Of a stretch of 64,000 nucleotides of DNA, positions 34,483 through 43,282 are shown piece by piece. The notes under the pieces are model-generated. The model ran no database searches. It was given only the letters and a program-made list of their open reading frames with translations, and was not told where the DNA came from. Every line of letters starts with the position of its first letter. Positions within the stretch are counted from its first letter, which is position 1. The position numbers and the translations under genes are program-made. This stretch comes from Acidimicrobiia bacterium (GTDB lineage: Bacteria; Actinomycetota; Acidimicrobiia; Spongiisociales; JAHEDJ01), in assembly GCA_035471805.1 (NCBI GenBank), contig DATIPS010000023.1, positions 1-64,000 on the forward strand, read 5' to 3'.

Positions 34483-35006
34483 TCAGGTACCTCTGGTGGA
34501 GCGGGACGCGCCCGATGGAACTCGGCTCTGGCCTCCCGGATCTGTTTGAGCAGGTTGGCGAAGAGTATCTCGAGATGCTGGAGCCGGTCCTCGGCAAAGT
34601 CCTCGGCCTCGAGGCGAATACGACGAGCATCCCCCTCGGCGTGACGGACCAGCGTGTTTGCCTCTTCGACGGCCTCGGCAAGAACGTGGGAATCGCTGAC
34701 GAGTTCACTTGCGCGTTCTGTGGCCTCGCGGCGGATCTGCGCGGCCTTCTCCTGAGTCCGAGCGATGAAAGCCTCACGCTCGCGAATCATCCAGCGTGCC
34801 GTCCGTAACTCCTCGGGTAGTTCGGCCTTGACCTGCTGGAGCGCCCTGATCATTGCCTCTCGATCCAACCGGACCTGATCGGAGAGCGGAACGGACCGCG
34901 CCTGTTCAACACCCCGGATGAGGCCATCCAGGAGCTCGACCACGCCTGTCGGATCCGGAAGCTCGACCATCTCCTCAACTTCCCGGTCTTCTGGAATCTC
35001 ATTCAT
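34479..35006 (-). CDS. DivIVA-like coiled-coil protein
   Basis: A 175-residue acidic, helical protein, mostly coiled coil from about residue 45 to 165 (RTARWMIREREAFIARTQEK, RREATERASELV, ARRIRLEAEDFAEDRLQHLE). Similar actinobacterial proteins between coaD and the yceD-rpmF pair are called DivIVA-like or ATP-synthase-B-like; their function is not established. ATG 35006 overlaps the coaD stop by four bases. A longer frame through coaD is a shadow. Confidence 0.8.
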   Translation of the reverse strand: MNEIPEDREVEEMVELPDPTGVVELLDGLIRGVEQARSVPLSDQVRLDREAMIRALQQVKAELPEELRTARWMIREREAFIARTQEKAAQIRREATERASELVSDSHVLAEAVEEANTLVRHAEGDARRIRLEAEDFAEDRLQHLEILFANLLKQIREARAEFHRARPAPPEVPE

Positions 35007-35479
35007 CGCGGCATCTTTGCGTTGATCGCCCGCTGCACTTCGGCAGGCACCAGGCGGTCGGTGTTTCCACCCAATCTTGCCACTTCTTTCACGAGCGATG
35101 AGGAGATGTACCCATGTGAAGGGTTGGTGGCGACGAAACAGGTCTCGAGTCCCGACAGGTGATGATTCATCTGCGCCATCCGGAGTTCGCTGTCGAAATC
35201 GGCGACCCCGCGCAGCCCCTTGACGATCACATCGATCCCTCTTCCCACGGCGAAGTCGACGAGGAGCCCGTCGAAAGCCTCGACGCTGACCCGGTCGACG
35301 TCGCGGAAGACTTCCCGGAGTAGATCCACACGCTCTTCGGCGCCGAACATCGGGCTCTTGGAAGGATTGCCGATGACGCCGACCAAGACCTCGTCGAAGA
35401 TGGCGACGGACCGCCGGATCACATCCACGTGCCCGTTGGTCGGCGGATCGAAACTGCCTGGGCAAAGTGCAATGGTCAA
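35003..35479 (-). CDS. coaD: Phosphopantetheine adenylyltransferase
   Basis: CoaD makes dephospho-CoA from 4'-phosphopantetheine and ATP. The 158-residue protein has the nucleotidyltransferase motif GSFDPPTNGHVDVI, VKGLRGVADFDSELRMA and the ISSSLVKEVA signature. It overlaps rsmD upstream and the coiled-coil gene downstream by four bases each, showing tight coupling. Confidence 0.96.
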   Translation of the reverse strand: MTIALCPGSFDPPTNGHVDVIRRSVAIFDEVLVGVIGNPSKSPMFGAEERVDLLREVFRDVDRVSVEAFDGLLVDFAVGRGIDVIVKGLRGVADFDSELRMAQMNHHLSGLETCFVATNPSHGYISSSLVKEVARLGGNTDRLVPAEVQRAINAKMPR

Positions 35480-36018
35480 GGCATCTTCCTCTCGTATCGC
35501 CAGAGGCGAGTTCCTCCGTACCGGCGGGTATCGACCCTGCTCAGACCGGCCGGCGCATCCGGCTCGGCTTCACCGTCGGGACGGTGAAGAACGACGGTCC
35601 CTCCGACAGGAATCCTACCGGCGATGAGTGTCAGTATCTCACTTACGGAAGCAAGATCCAGTGCATACGGCGGGTCGACGAACACCAGGTCGAACTGATC
35701 TCCCGTTGACTTGAGGTATCTGACGACGTCTTCGGCGACGATTCGACCCCCGAGCCCCACCATCCCGATATTCTCCCGAAGGGCCTCGAGCGCGGGTCGT
35801 CCCTGCTCAACGAATACCGCCGAAGCGGCTCCCCTGCTGAGGGCCTCGAGACCGAGTGAACCGGAGCCTGCGTACAGGTCGAGCACCCGGCCGGCCCGAA
35901 TGAGTTCGCCCAGCGAAGAGAAAAGGGCCTCCCGGGCGCGATCCATCATCGGCCTGGTGGCCATTCCCCTGGGGCTACGCAACCGGCGGCCGCGCGCTTG
36001 TCCGGCAATGATTCTCAT
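35476..36018 (-). CDS. rsmD: 16S rRNA (guanine966-N2)-methyltransferase RsmD
   Basis: RsmD methylates G966 of 16S rRNA. The 180-residue protein starts MRIIAGQARGRRLRSP, has TRPMMDRAREALFSSL, the SAM-binding loop VLDLYAGSGSLGLEALSRGA and the catalytic motif FVDPPYA. ATG 36018 is chosen over an upstream in-frame ATG at 36045 because it gives the family start. It is coupled to coaD, the usual partner. Confidence 0.95.
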   Translation of the reverse strand: MRIIAGQARGRRLRSPRGMATRPMMDRAREALFSSLGELIRAGRVLDLYAGSGSLGLEALSRGAASAVFVEQGRPALEALRENIGMVGLGGRIVAEDVVRYLKSTGDQFDLVFVDPPYALDLASVSEILTLIAGRIPVGGTVVLHRPDGEAEPDAPAGLSRVDTRRYGGTRLWRYERKMP

Positions 36019-36280
36019 GCGGGGCAAGGCTACTTGTCGGAACATCCAAACCTCCGTTGGCCGAGAGCCGTGCCTGCAATGGGATGGTCACGCGCGCCGT
36101 ACTCGTCGGTGTGGGAACGGTCGCTGGTTGACGACCATCGCGCCGCGAGTCTCCTCCCTCTCCGTCGCTGTTCGTTCTCGACCGGCATTCGATCGAGAAA
36201 CGGAAGAAGGGGGCGCGCCCGGCCGGACCGTCAGCTCGCCGGCTCGAATCGGCCGGACGGGTCCGGGCCGGCATCCTGTC
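36019..36280. other. Intergenic region between recG and rsmD
   Basis: The 262 bases between recG and rsmD, both on the minus strand, hold no convincing gene. The open frames here are Arg/Ser/Thr-rich without a recognisable pattern. A promoter for rsmD-coaD would be expected, but I see no clear element. Confidence 0.4.
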
Positions 36281-38911
36281 TCAGGACACGAACAACCACT
36301 CGACGGCGTCCCCGAGCATCTCTCTGATCTCTTCTCTGATCTCCGGATGTGCGACTAGTTCAGGATCGCGGGCGACCAGATCGAAAGCCTCTCGCCGCGC
36401 CGCAATGAGTGTGTCGGTGTCCTTGAGGATGTCGGCGAGTCTCAGATCGGCCAGCCCGGACTGGCGGGTACCGAACACCGTTCCCTGCCCTCGAATCCGC
36501 AGATCCTCTTCGGCCAGCCTGAAGCCGTCGTTCGTGGAGACCATTGCCGCGATCCTTGCTTCGCCCTCGTCGGTGGTCGGGTCGGCCACGAGGATGCAGA
36601 AGGAGACATGATCTCCTCGCCCGACGCGGCCGCGCAACTGGTGAAGCTGGCTGAGTCCGAATCGATCGGCGTCCTGTATGACCATCATTGTCGCGTTCGG
36701 GATGTCGATACCGACCTCTATGACGGTTGTGGCCACCAGGATGTCGATCTGCCCTTCCCTGAAGCCCCTCATCACGGCTTCCTTCTCCCTCGACGGCAGC
36801 TGACCGTGCAGGAGCCCGAGCCGCAGATCGGGAAATACGCCTTGGAGACGTTCGTACTCGACGGTGGCGGAGGCAGCTTCGATCTTCTGACTGTCCTCGA
36901 CCAGCGGGCACACGAAGAAGGCTTGCCGGCCCCGGGCGACTTGTTGCCGGACCTCCTCGTACACGCCCGACAGAGCCGCCGGATCAACGGCACGCGTCTC
37001 GACAGGTGTCCGACCGGGCGGCATCTCGTCGAGCACCGAGACATCGAGATCGCCGTAGAGGGTCATGGACAACGTACGCGGGATCGGCGTTGCGGTCATG
37101 ATCAACAGATCGGGGTCTACGTCTACCGCCTTTTCCTTGAGGAGCACCCGCTGATGGACACCGAAACGGTGTTGCTCATCGACGACGGCCAACCCGAGGC
37201 GGTTGAAATGGACGCCTTCCTGTATCAAGGCATGGGTGCCGACCACCACGTCGATCTTCCCTTCACCTATCCAGCCGACGAGTTCTTCGCGTTTCGTTGT
37301 TCCCCGCGGCCTGAAGTTGACTTCCGCATGACTGGCGGTGAGCAGCGCCATGGATACCTGGTGTTCCCCCGGTTCCTCCACGAACAGCGAATCCATCCCA
37401 GTTCCGTCGCTCGTGGGCGGCTGCATTCCGGCCGACTCGATGAGACCCGAGATCCCCAGGAAGTGCTGCACGGCCAGCACCTCGGTAGGTGCCATGACCG
37501 CCGTTTGATAGCCGCTGCCCACGGCGGCCAACAGAGCGAACACCGCCACCAGCGTCTTGCCCGACCCAACTTCGCCCTGCAACAGCCGGTGCATCGGGTG
37601 TGGAGCTGCCAGATCATTGAGAATGTCGTAGACCGACTGGATTTGGGCGTTGGTCGGCGGAAACGGAAGGTGGTGGGCAAACGCCGATGCCAGTGGATTG
37701 GCCTCCCGCCCGGCCAGCCGGGTGCCGGGCGCGTTCGCATCCACGCCGGAGAGGAGGTGCCGGATTTCAGGCGGGTAGATTCCCTTTGCCCGGCCGCTCC
37801 CGGTCATCCTCTCCATTGCACTCATCAGTTCGCCGGTACTGCTCACCAGCTTCTCCGCCGAATCCAGGAGAGCACCGACGGCCATCGCGATCCGGCGGAC
37901 CTCCTCGGCATCGCCTCGCCCCTCGGCCGCCACCGCCAGAAGGGCATCGGCCAGGTCGGGAACCTGCCCGGCCAGGGACTCGATCTTGGCGGCGTCATCG
38001 ACTTCTCCCGAAGCCGAGGCAAGGAGCGTGGCGACGTTCCCATCGAGAGAAGCCGCGATTTCACCGATGAACTCCCCTGAGGCGCCCTCGTGCGCAATCC
38101 ATTGCAGCTTCATCCGGGTTGCCACCAGCGACATGTGACGGCGCACGAGATGCGGGTTGACGCGATGGCTGAATCCCTGAGCTTGATCGATCATGCGGCG
38201 TTTGTTCAAAGCCAGCGCTACTTCGAGGCGGAACAGCTCATCGAAGACCAGACGGCGGCGGGCGGGCTGCACGTCCTCCATGGTCTCCGGGAAGTGCATG
38301 CCGGCTATGGCCAGGTCGCGGTCGATCAGGCCGAGGCGGACGACGAGGTCCGCCGGCAAAGGATCGAGCACCGGTCTCGAGCGCAACAGGGCATTGTGTA
38401 CGGCACGGCGCATGTGGCCGGGTCCGACTTCCCCGATCGACGGGTGGATCGGAACGACACGTCCCGTCACCAATGATTCGAGGTCGCCGGTCAGCATGTC
38501 GACGGCAGGGCTGTTCATCTGCCGTCTGCCCTTTCTCGCTTCGAGCTTGCCGCTCACCGCAACTTCGGCACCCTCAGTGAGCTGGCGAGCACGAAACGCC
38601 TGGTTGAACCAAACGCACCGGAGGCTTCCTGTTTCATCGGCGAGGTCAGCCTCGACGATTGTCAGGTTGCGGCGCGGGCGACGCGTTGACACCCTGCCCA
38701 CCCGGCCCATGACCGTCACCTCCTCGCCGACAGGCAGCGAGTCGATTGGAGTGACGGTGCTGCGGTCCAGGTATCGCCTGGGAGTGTGCAAGAGGAGGTC
38801 GGTGACAGAGGCGATACCTGCCTTCCGCAGGGATTGACCACGCTTCCCCGTCAAGCCCTTGACTTGCTCGACGGGGACCGACGTCAGGTAGGCGAGGCTT
38901 CGACCAGTCAC
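36281..38911 (-). CDS. recG: ATP-dependent DNA helicase RecG with a large insertion
   Basis: RecG regresses stalled replication forks. The N-terminal wedge/OB region has VMGRVGRVSTRRP and the helicase domains have GEVGSGKT (446-453), VVDEQHRFGVHQR, MTATPIPRTL and QLRGRVGRGDHVSFC. At 876 residues it is about 170 longer than usual. The extra length is an insertion at about 241-408, between the wedge-to-helicase linker (ELFRLEVALALNKRRM) and HLPFPPTNAQ; it is Ala- and charge-rich and looks helical. Its ATG overlaps the fakA-like stop by four bases. Confidence 0.94.
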   Translation of the reverse strand: MTGRSLAYLTSVPVEQVKGLTGKRGQSLRKAGIASVTDLLLHTPRRYLDRSTVTPIDSLPVGEEVTVMGRVGRVSTRRPRRNLTIVEADLADETGSLRCVWFNQAFRARQLTEGAEVAVSGKLEARKGRRQMNSPAVDMLTGDLESLVTGRVVPIHPSIGEVGPGHMRRAVHNALLRSRPVLDPLPADLVVRLGLIDRDLAIAGMHFPETMEDVQPARRRLVFDELFRLEVALALNKRRMIDQAQGFSHRVNPHLVRRHMSLVATRMKLQWIAHEGASGEFIGEIAASLDGNVATLLASASGEVDDAAKIESLAGQVPDLADALLAVAAEGRGDAEEVRRIAMAVGALLDSAEKLVSSTGELMSAMERMTGSGRAKGIYPPEIRHLLSGVDANAPGTRLAGREANPLASAFAHHLPFPPTNAQIQSVYDILNDLAAPHPMHRLLQGEVGSGKTLVAVFALLAAVGSGYQTAVMAPTEVLAVQHFLGISGLIESAGMQPPTSDGTGMDSLFVEEPGEHQVSMALLTASHAEVNFRPRGTTKREELVGWIGEGKIDVVVGTHALIQEGVHFNRLGLAVVDEQHRFGVHQRVLLKEKAVDVDPDLLIMTATPIPRTLSMTLYGDLDVSVLDEMPPGRTPVETRAVDPAALSGVYEEVRQQVARGRQAFFVCPLVEDSQKIEAASATVEYERLQGVFPDLRLGLLHGQLPSREKEAVMRGFREGQIDILVATTVIEVGIDIPNATMMVIQDADRFGLSQLHQLRGRVGRGDHVSFCILVADPTTDEGEARIAAMVSTNDGFRLAEEDLRIRGQGTVFGTRQSGLADLRLADILKDTDTLIAARREAFDLVARDPELVAHPEIREEIREMLGDAVEWLFVS

Positions 38912-40515
38912 TCCACGGAGAGATAGTAGGGGTAGAGCGGTTGACCACCGACGACCACCTCGATCTCGACATCCGGACGCTGCTCGGCAATCCAGCGCAC
39001 GGCGGCTTCGGTGGCTTCCTCGAGCGCGCCTTCTCCGGTGATGAGCGTTACCAGCTCTCGTTCCGGATCGACCAGATGCTCCAGCAACCCGACCAGTGCT
39101 TGTGCGAGAGACTCAGAAGCAGATGTGATCTCTCCGTCGGCCAGGCCGAACCAGTCGTCTTTGCGGATTTCGCCGAAATCGACGACCGCGTTCCGTACCG
39201 CCCTCGTGACCTCACCGGTGATCACCGAGTCGGCTGCCGCTCTCATCCGGGCCACCAAGGCGTCGATGTCGGGAGCATTGGGCATGAAAGAGACCATTGC
39301 GGCCAGTCCCTGCGGCACCGACCGTGTCGGAACGACGTGGACCCGCTTCGTGCTGTGCGCATCGACCTGATCGGCCACCGGAATGATGTTCTTGTTGTTG
39401 GGCAGCAAGATCACCGTCCCTGCCGGCAGAGCTTCCACCACTTCGAGAAGGTCGGCTGTCGAGGGGTTCATCGTCTGTCCGCCCTGCACGATGCCGGATG
39501 CTCCGTTCGTCCGGAACAACTCGGCAATACCATCCCCTGCTGCCACCGGGACGACGGCGACGGGGGCGTTGAAGTACTCGCTGATCGGCTCGAAGCCGGG
39601 TGTGTGAAACGCACTCTCGCCGACCTGGTCCAGGAGGTCCGTGACACGAATGTCGCGAACGCGCCCGACATCGATTCCGGCCTCGATGGCCGCTCCGATG
39701 TGGTTGGTGTGAATGTGGCAGTTCCACATGCCATCTCCTCCGACGACCACAATCGAGTCTCCAAGCTCACCCCAACCGTCGCGAAAGCCGTCAACGCTCT
39801 CGGCTTCCAGGAAGAACATGACCTCATAGCGAAGATCACTCTCCTCCCGCTGTTTGTCCGCTCCTGCCGCTACCGCATCCACGAAGAGCCGGTCCGGAAA
39901 GACCACATCGGTACCCGTCACCTCTTCGAGGAAAGCGCCGATGAGGAGGAGCAATCCGGCGCCGCCGGCGTCCACCACTCCTGCTTGTTTGAGCACCGGC
40001 AGCAGTTCCGGAGTCTGCTCCAAGGCCAGCTCGGCACGTTCGTAGACGCGCTCCAGCAATGTGCTGAGATCCTCCTCGGCGGCAGGATCCGCATCTGCGG
40101 CAGCTTCCGCCGCCGCCCGGAGCACGGTCAGAATCGTTCCTTCCACCGGGCGCAACACTGCCTGATAGGCCGCCTCCGAAGCCAGGTCGAGTGCCTCGAC
40201 TAGATCGGCGGAGCCGACATCCGACCGAGACCGGAATGTATCGGACAAGCCACGGAGAATCTGCGAGAGGATCACGCCGCTGTTGCCTCTTGCGCCCATC
40301 AGAGAGCCGTGGGCGATTGCCTGTGATACCTCGGCCATACTCTCCGCATCACCGATGGCATCGATCACCGACCCGACGGTGAGCCGCATGTTCGTACCGG
40401 TGTCGCCGTCCGGGACCGGGTAGACGTTCAGCCGGTTGAGAGCTTCGCGATGCTCCCCGAGCCGGTCGTAGTAGAGTTCGATTATCCGCTTGAGGCGGCC
40501 GGCATTTAGCCGCAT
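38908..40515 (-). CDS. DAK2-domain fatty acid kinase (FakA-like)
   Basis: A 535-residue homologue of FakA (YloV), which phosphorylates fatty acids bound to FakB. The N-terminal DAK2 ATP-binding domain (1-200) has NVYPVPDGDTGTNM with metal-binding Asp residues and GARGNSGVILSQILRG. The middle and C-terminal parts resemble the DegV-like and DhaK-related domains of FakA (CHIHTNHIGAAI, LLPNNKNII). It is the first gene of the run to recG. No fakB is adjacent, so substrate assignment rests on the family. Confidence 0.88.
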   Translation of the reverse strand: MRLNAGRLKRIIELYYDRLGEHREALNRLNVYPVPDGDTGTNMRLTVGSVIDAIGDAESMAEVSQAIAHGSLMGARGNSGVILSQILRGLSDTFRSRSDVGSADLVEALDLASEAAYQAVLRPVEGTILTVLRAAAEAAADADPAAEEDLSTLLERVYERAELALEQTPELLPVLKQAGVVDAGGAGLLLLIGAFLEEVTGTDVVFPDRLFVDAVAAGADKQREESDLRYEVMFFLEAESVDGFRDGWGELGDSIVVVGGDGMWNCHIHTNHIGAAIEAGIDVGRVRDIRVTDLLDQVGESAFHTPGFEPISEYFNAPVAVVPVAAGDGIAELFRTNGASGIVQGGQTMNPSTADLLEVVEALPAGTVILLPNNKNIIPVADQVDAHSTKRVHVVPTRSVPQGLAAMVSFMPNAPDIDALVARMRAAADSVITGEVTRAVRNAVVDFGEIRKDDWFGLADGEITSASESLAQALVGLLEHLVDPERELVTLITGEGALEEATEAAVRWIAEQRPDVEIEVVVGGQPLYPYYLSVE

Positions 40516-40609
40516 AGAAAAGTCCCTAAGGTCAGATCGGCCGAGTATACGGTTTCCCGGCAGATCGCTCCGGTGCTAAGCTCCGGCGCCGTTCCCCAAA
40601 GGTTTACTG

Positions 40610-40798
40610 ATGTCCTATCGCTGTGAAGTCTGCAACAAAGAACCGAGCTTCGGCAGGAAGGTCTCCTTCTCGCACAAGCGTTCCAACCGCCGCTGGACCC
40701 CCAATATCCAGCGTGTGCGCGTCAAGCACGGATCGAACACCAAACGAGTGCGGGTCTGCACCTCCTGCCTCAAAGCCGGCAAGGTCGAGAAGGCCTAG
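40610..40798 (+). CDS. rpmB: 50S ribosomal protein L28, zinc-binding form
   Basis: L28, 62 residues. It begins MSYRCEVCNKEPSFGRKVSFSH and has the four-Cys form (Cys5, Cys8, Cys50, Cys53). This marks the zinc-containing paralogue rather than the Cys-less one induced by zinc starvation in actinobacteria. AAAGG lies before the ATG. It is divergent from the FakA-like gene, a conserved arrangement in Gram-positive bacteria. Confidence 0.96.
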   Translation: MSYRCEVCNKEPSFGRKVSFSHKRSNRRWTPNIQRVRVKHGSNTKRVRVCTSCLKAGKVEKA

Positions 40799-40807
40799 CC
40801 GACCATC

Positions 40808-41020
40808 ATGCAGGGCGTCGTCAAGACATACGACACCGGCACCCAAACCGGCGTCATCGTCCTCGATCCCGAACGAGACGAGGTCTACCTGCGCCCCGGC
40901 TCACTGGAAGGCAGCATGTTTCGTTTCCTGCGGCAGGGCCAGCGCGTGACCTTCGACCTGGTCGAAGACGAAGACAAGAGTTTCGTCACCAACGTGCGCA
41001 TCGGCCACGACGGGTATTGA
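40808..41020 (+). CDS. Divergent cold-shock-domain-like protein
   Basis: A 70-residue single OB-fold protein. MQGVVKTYDTGTQTGVIVLD aligns with the first strands of cold-shock proteins, and GQRVTFDLVEDEDKSFVTNVRI with the last strands. The RNP1 (KGFGFI) and RNP2 (VFVHF) aromatic residues are replaced (TGVIVL, VYLRPG), so nucleic-acid binding may be weak or altered. It lies 9 bases after rpmB, probably in one transcript. Confidence 0.75.
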   Translation: MQGVVKTYDTGTQTGVIVLDPERDEVYLRPGSLEGSMFRFLRQGQRVTFDLVEDEDKSFVTNVRIGHDGY

Positions 41021-41029
41021 GGCGTCCGC

Positions 41030-41048
41030 CGGTCGCTGCCGGCGACCG
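41030..41048. terminator. Hairpin after the cold-shock-like gene
   Basis: CGGTCGC and GCGACCG form a 7-bp stem with a five-base loop between the convergent cold-shock-like gene and GntR regulator gene. No T-run follows. Confidence 0.5.
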
Positions 41049-41066
41049 TCGGGGAACATCTGCCGA

Positions 41067-41744
41067 TCAGCCGAGAACGCTGTCGAAGGCATTCATCGAT
41101 GATCGGAGATGGCCGAGAGTCGCCTCGGCTGCTGCTTCCGGGTCACGGTTCTGAATCGCGGTCAGGATTGCCCCATGACCCTCATTGGCTTCGCTCAGCA
41201 GACTTGGAGCTTCCAGGGCGACCCCGACGTACATCACCGATGCATCTTGCAGGGTCCGGATGATCCCGGCGATGCGCGGTGAGAGGCTGGTCTCGTAGAT
41301 TCCCATGTGGAACTCGCGGTTGAACTGAACCCAGCGTGCCGGGCTGGTCTCCTCCAGCATTAGCTGGTGAAGGCGCTCCAGACGTTCGAGGTGCTCGGGG
41401 GTGACTCGTTCGACAGCCTTGCGGATCGCCATCGGCTCGAGGAGCATCCTGACCTCGTAGATCTCCTTGAACTCCAGGAGGCTCAGCTCCTGGACCACTG
41501 CGCCGCGATGCGGATCGAATCTCACCAGCCCTTCGGATGCGAGATCACGCAGGGCTTCGCGCACGGGAGTAGTGCTCACCTCCATCATCTCCGCGAGGTC
41601 GGATTGAACGAGCCGGGAACCGGAGGGAAGCTCGCCGGCGAGAATCTTGTCGCGCATGAGTTCGAGAACGAGCTCATGAGTAGTGCGGCGAGCATCCGAA
41701 ATCGACCGGGCATTCGCCACGACGGGCTCCATCGAGTCTTTCAC
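41067..41744 (-). CDS. GntR/FCD-family transcriptional regulator
   Basis: A 225-residue regulator. The winged helix-turn-helix (about 20-85) has LVQSDLAEMMEVSTTPVREALRDLASEGLV. The C-terminal FCD ligand domain (about 95-220) has the Asp/His metal- or acid-binding pattern (EVRMLLEPMAI, NREFHMGIYE, GHGAILTAI). FCD regulators usually sense small organic acids and repress the nearby catabolic genes. It is divergent from the DRE-TIM enzyme gene and a site resembling an operator lies at 41945-41963, with a related one at 48597-48624. It is the likely control gene of the island to 50412. Confidence 0.9.
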   Translation of the reverse strand: MKDSMEPVVANARSISDARRTTHELVLELMRDKILAGELPSGSRLVQSDLAEMMEVSTTPVREALRDLASEGLVRFDPHRGAVVQELSLLEFKEIYEVRMLLEPMAIRKAVERVTPEHLERLERLHQLMLEETSPARWVQFNREFHMGIYETSLSPRIAGIIRTLQDASVMYVGVALEAPSLLSEANEGHGAILTAIQNRDPEAAAEATLGHLRSSMNAFDSVLG

Positions 41745-41944
41745 TCCACGCTCCCTTCGACTCTTCCCATTGCCATACCTTCCATTCCGTCTCCGCGCAC
41801 AAAACCCGCATGCTCTGAACAGGTTCCGGGCAACGCGATTCGAACGTCTGTGCCCGGATCTACCCAGCGGAGCCCTCGCTCAACCAAGCTAAATCGCCGT
41901 AGAACATCGTGATCGCGGCCGGTCACAACACTCAGTGATCTGAT
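41745..41944. other. Divergent regulatory region of the catabolic island
   Basis: The 247-base gap between the GntR gene and the DRE-TIM gene contains the operator-like site at 41945-41963. The part described here shows no further gene; the promoter of the regulator must lie in it, but I cannot single out a clear -10/-35 pair. Confidence 0.35.
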
Positions 41945-41963
41945 ATCCTACAGGATGCAGGAT
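41945..41963. promoter_or_regulatory. Putative operator of the GntR regulator, site 1
   Basis: ATCCTACA and TGCAGGAT form an imperfect inverted repeat (7 of 8 positions) around GGA, 28 bases before the start of the DRE-TIM enzyme gene. It overlaps a TATCCT that could be the -10 element. The ATCCTACA half-site recurs in a perfect repeat at 48597-48624. Confidence 0.5.
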
Positions 41964-41991
41964 GGAACGTCGGCCGGAAACGAGGAGCATC

Positions 41992-43221
41992 ATGTCAGAG
42001 GGTCCCTGGAAGTCAGATCTGTTCTTCTCCAGCCCATGGAACTACTTGCCGGAGGTCACGGATTCGTTCCAACTCCCGGACAAGATTCAAATACATGATG
42101 TCACCCTGCGTGACGGCGAACAGCAAGCGGGTGTGGAGTTCACGGCCGACGAGAAGGTCCGGATCGCCGAAGCACTGTCGGAGGCAGGCATCCACCGGAT
42201 CGAGGCGGGCCTTCCGGCTGTGTCCCCTTCTGACACCGAGGCCGTGAAGAGGATTGCGGCGGCAGGATTGGACGCAGAGATCTATGCGTTTTCCCGTTGC
42301 ATGGTGAGCGACGTCGAACTGGCACTCGAGTGCGGAGTTTCCGGCGTGATCATGGAGGTGCCGGCGAGCCACCATGTGATCGAGAAGGCCTACCGGTGGC
42401 CGCTCGAACGGGCAATCGAGGCTTCGATAGAGTCGACGCTCTTCGCACACGAGAACGGTTTGAAAGTCACCTTCTTCCCGATCGACGCCACCCGCGCCAC
42501 GATGACGGACCTGCTGGACGATCTCGAGGCCGTGGCGACGAACGGCTACGTGGACAACATAGGTCTCGTGGACACGTTCGGTGTGTGCTCGCCCCATGCC
42601 ATCACCTACTACACACGTCGCGTGAGGGAACGACTGAAGGTTCCGGTCGAAACACACTTCCACATGGACTTCGGCATGGGTGTCGCCAACACGATCCTGG
42701 CAGCCGGGGAAGGTGCCTCGGTGCTGCAGACCACAGTCAGCGGCATAGGTGAGCGGGCAGGCAATGCCCCGACAGAGGAAACAGTCCTGGCGCTCCTGAC
42801 GATGTACGGGATGGACCTCGGGATCAAGACGGAGAAGTTCACGGAGATTGCCCGTCTGGTGGCCGAACTCTCGGGAGTTCACCAACCGGCGAACCGGCCG
42901 GTGACCGGCGAGAAACTGTTCAACGTCGAATCTGGAATCATCACCACCTGGCTCAAGAACGTCGGGGACGATCTCACCGAACCCTTCCCCTACCGGCCCG
43001 AACTGGTCGGACAACCTCAACCCGAATCGGTACTCGGCAAAGGGTCGGGCCTCGACTCGGTGGCCATCTGGCTGGGCAAGAACGGGATCAACGACGCAGA
43101 GACGTCCCAGATCGAGGCCATCCTCTCCGAGGTCAAGGGAAAGTCGCTGGCCAAGAAGGGACTGCTCGACAACGACGAGTTCCTCGACATCGTCCGCGAG
43201 GTGCTGCCGGACCGGGTATAA
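41992..43221 (+). CDS. DRE-TIM metallolyase-family synthase/lyase (LeuA/HMGL-like)
   Basis: A 409-residue member of the superfamily of isopropylmalate, homocitrate and citramalate synthases and HMG-CoA lyase. The N-terminal motif HDVTLRDGEQQAGVEFT carries the catalytic Arg-Asp, HFHMDFG holds the metal-binding His-X-His, and GIGERAGNAPTEE is the flexible-loop motif. A C-terminal subdomain has VLGKGSGLDSV. It lacks the LeuA regulatory domain. The context with a GntR repressor, RraA-like aldolase and FAH hydrolases points to catabolic C-C bond cleavage or formation rather than amino-acid synthesis. ATG 41992 follows GAGGAG. Confidence 0.82.
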   Translation: MSEGPWKSDLFFSSPWNYLPEVTDSFQLPDKIQIHDVTLRDGEQQAGVEFTADEKVRIAEALSEAGIHRIEAGLPAVSPSDTEAVKRIAAAGLDAEIYAFSRCMVSDVELALECGVSGVIMEVPASHHVIEKAYRWPLERAIEASIESTLFAHENGLKVTFFPIDATRATMTDLLDDLEAVATNGYVDNIGLVDTFGVCSPHAITYYTRRVRERLKVPVETHFHMDFGMGVANTILAAGEGASVLQTTVSGIGERAGNAPTEETVLALLTMYGMDLGIKTEKFTEIARLVAELSGVHQPANRPVTGEKLFNVESGIITTWLKNVGDDLTEPFPYRPELVGQPQPESVLGKGSGLDSVAIWLGKNGINDAETSQIEAILSEVKGKSLAKKGLLDNDEFLDIVREVLPDRV

Positions 43222-43252
43222 CGACGGCGCCGCGGGCAACCCGAAACCCAAC

Positions 43253-43281
43253 ACGGCCGCGGCATTGCATGCCGCGGCCGT
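43253..43281. terminator. Strong bidirectional hairpin between convergent genes
   Basis: ACGGCCGCGGCAT and ATGCCGCGGCCGT form a perfect 13-bp stem with a three-base loop between the DRE-TIM gene and the convergent RraA-like gene, ending just before the latter's stop. Confidence 0.8.
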
Positions 43282-43282
43282 C

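Noticed and set aside
36608-38080. Plus-strand open frame of 490 codons
   Set aside because: Antisense to recG, rich in His/Arg, with no domain pattern or ribosome site.
38941-40203. Plus-strand open frame of 420 codons
   Set aside because: Antisense to the complete FakA-like gene; composition is not protein-like.
42013-43254. Minus-strand open frame of 413 codons
   Set aside because: Antisense to the DRE-TIM enzyme gene, whose catalytic motifs are clear on the plus strand.
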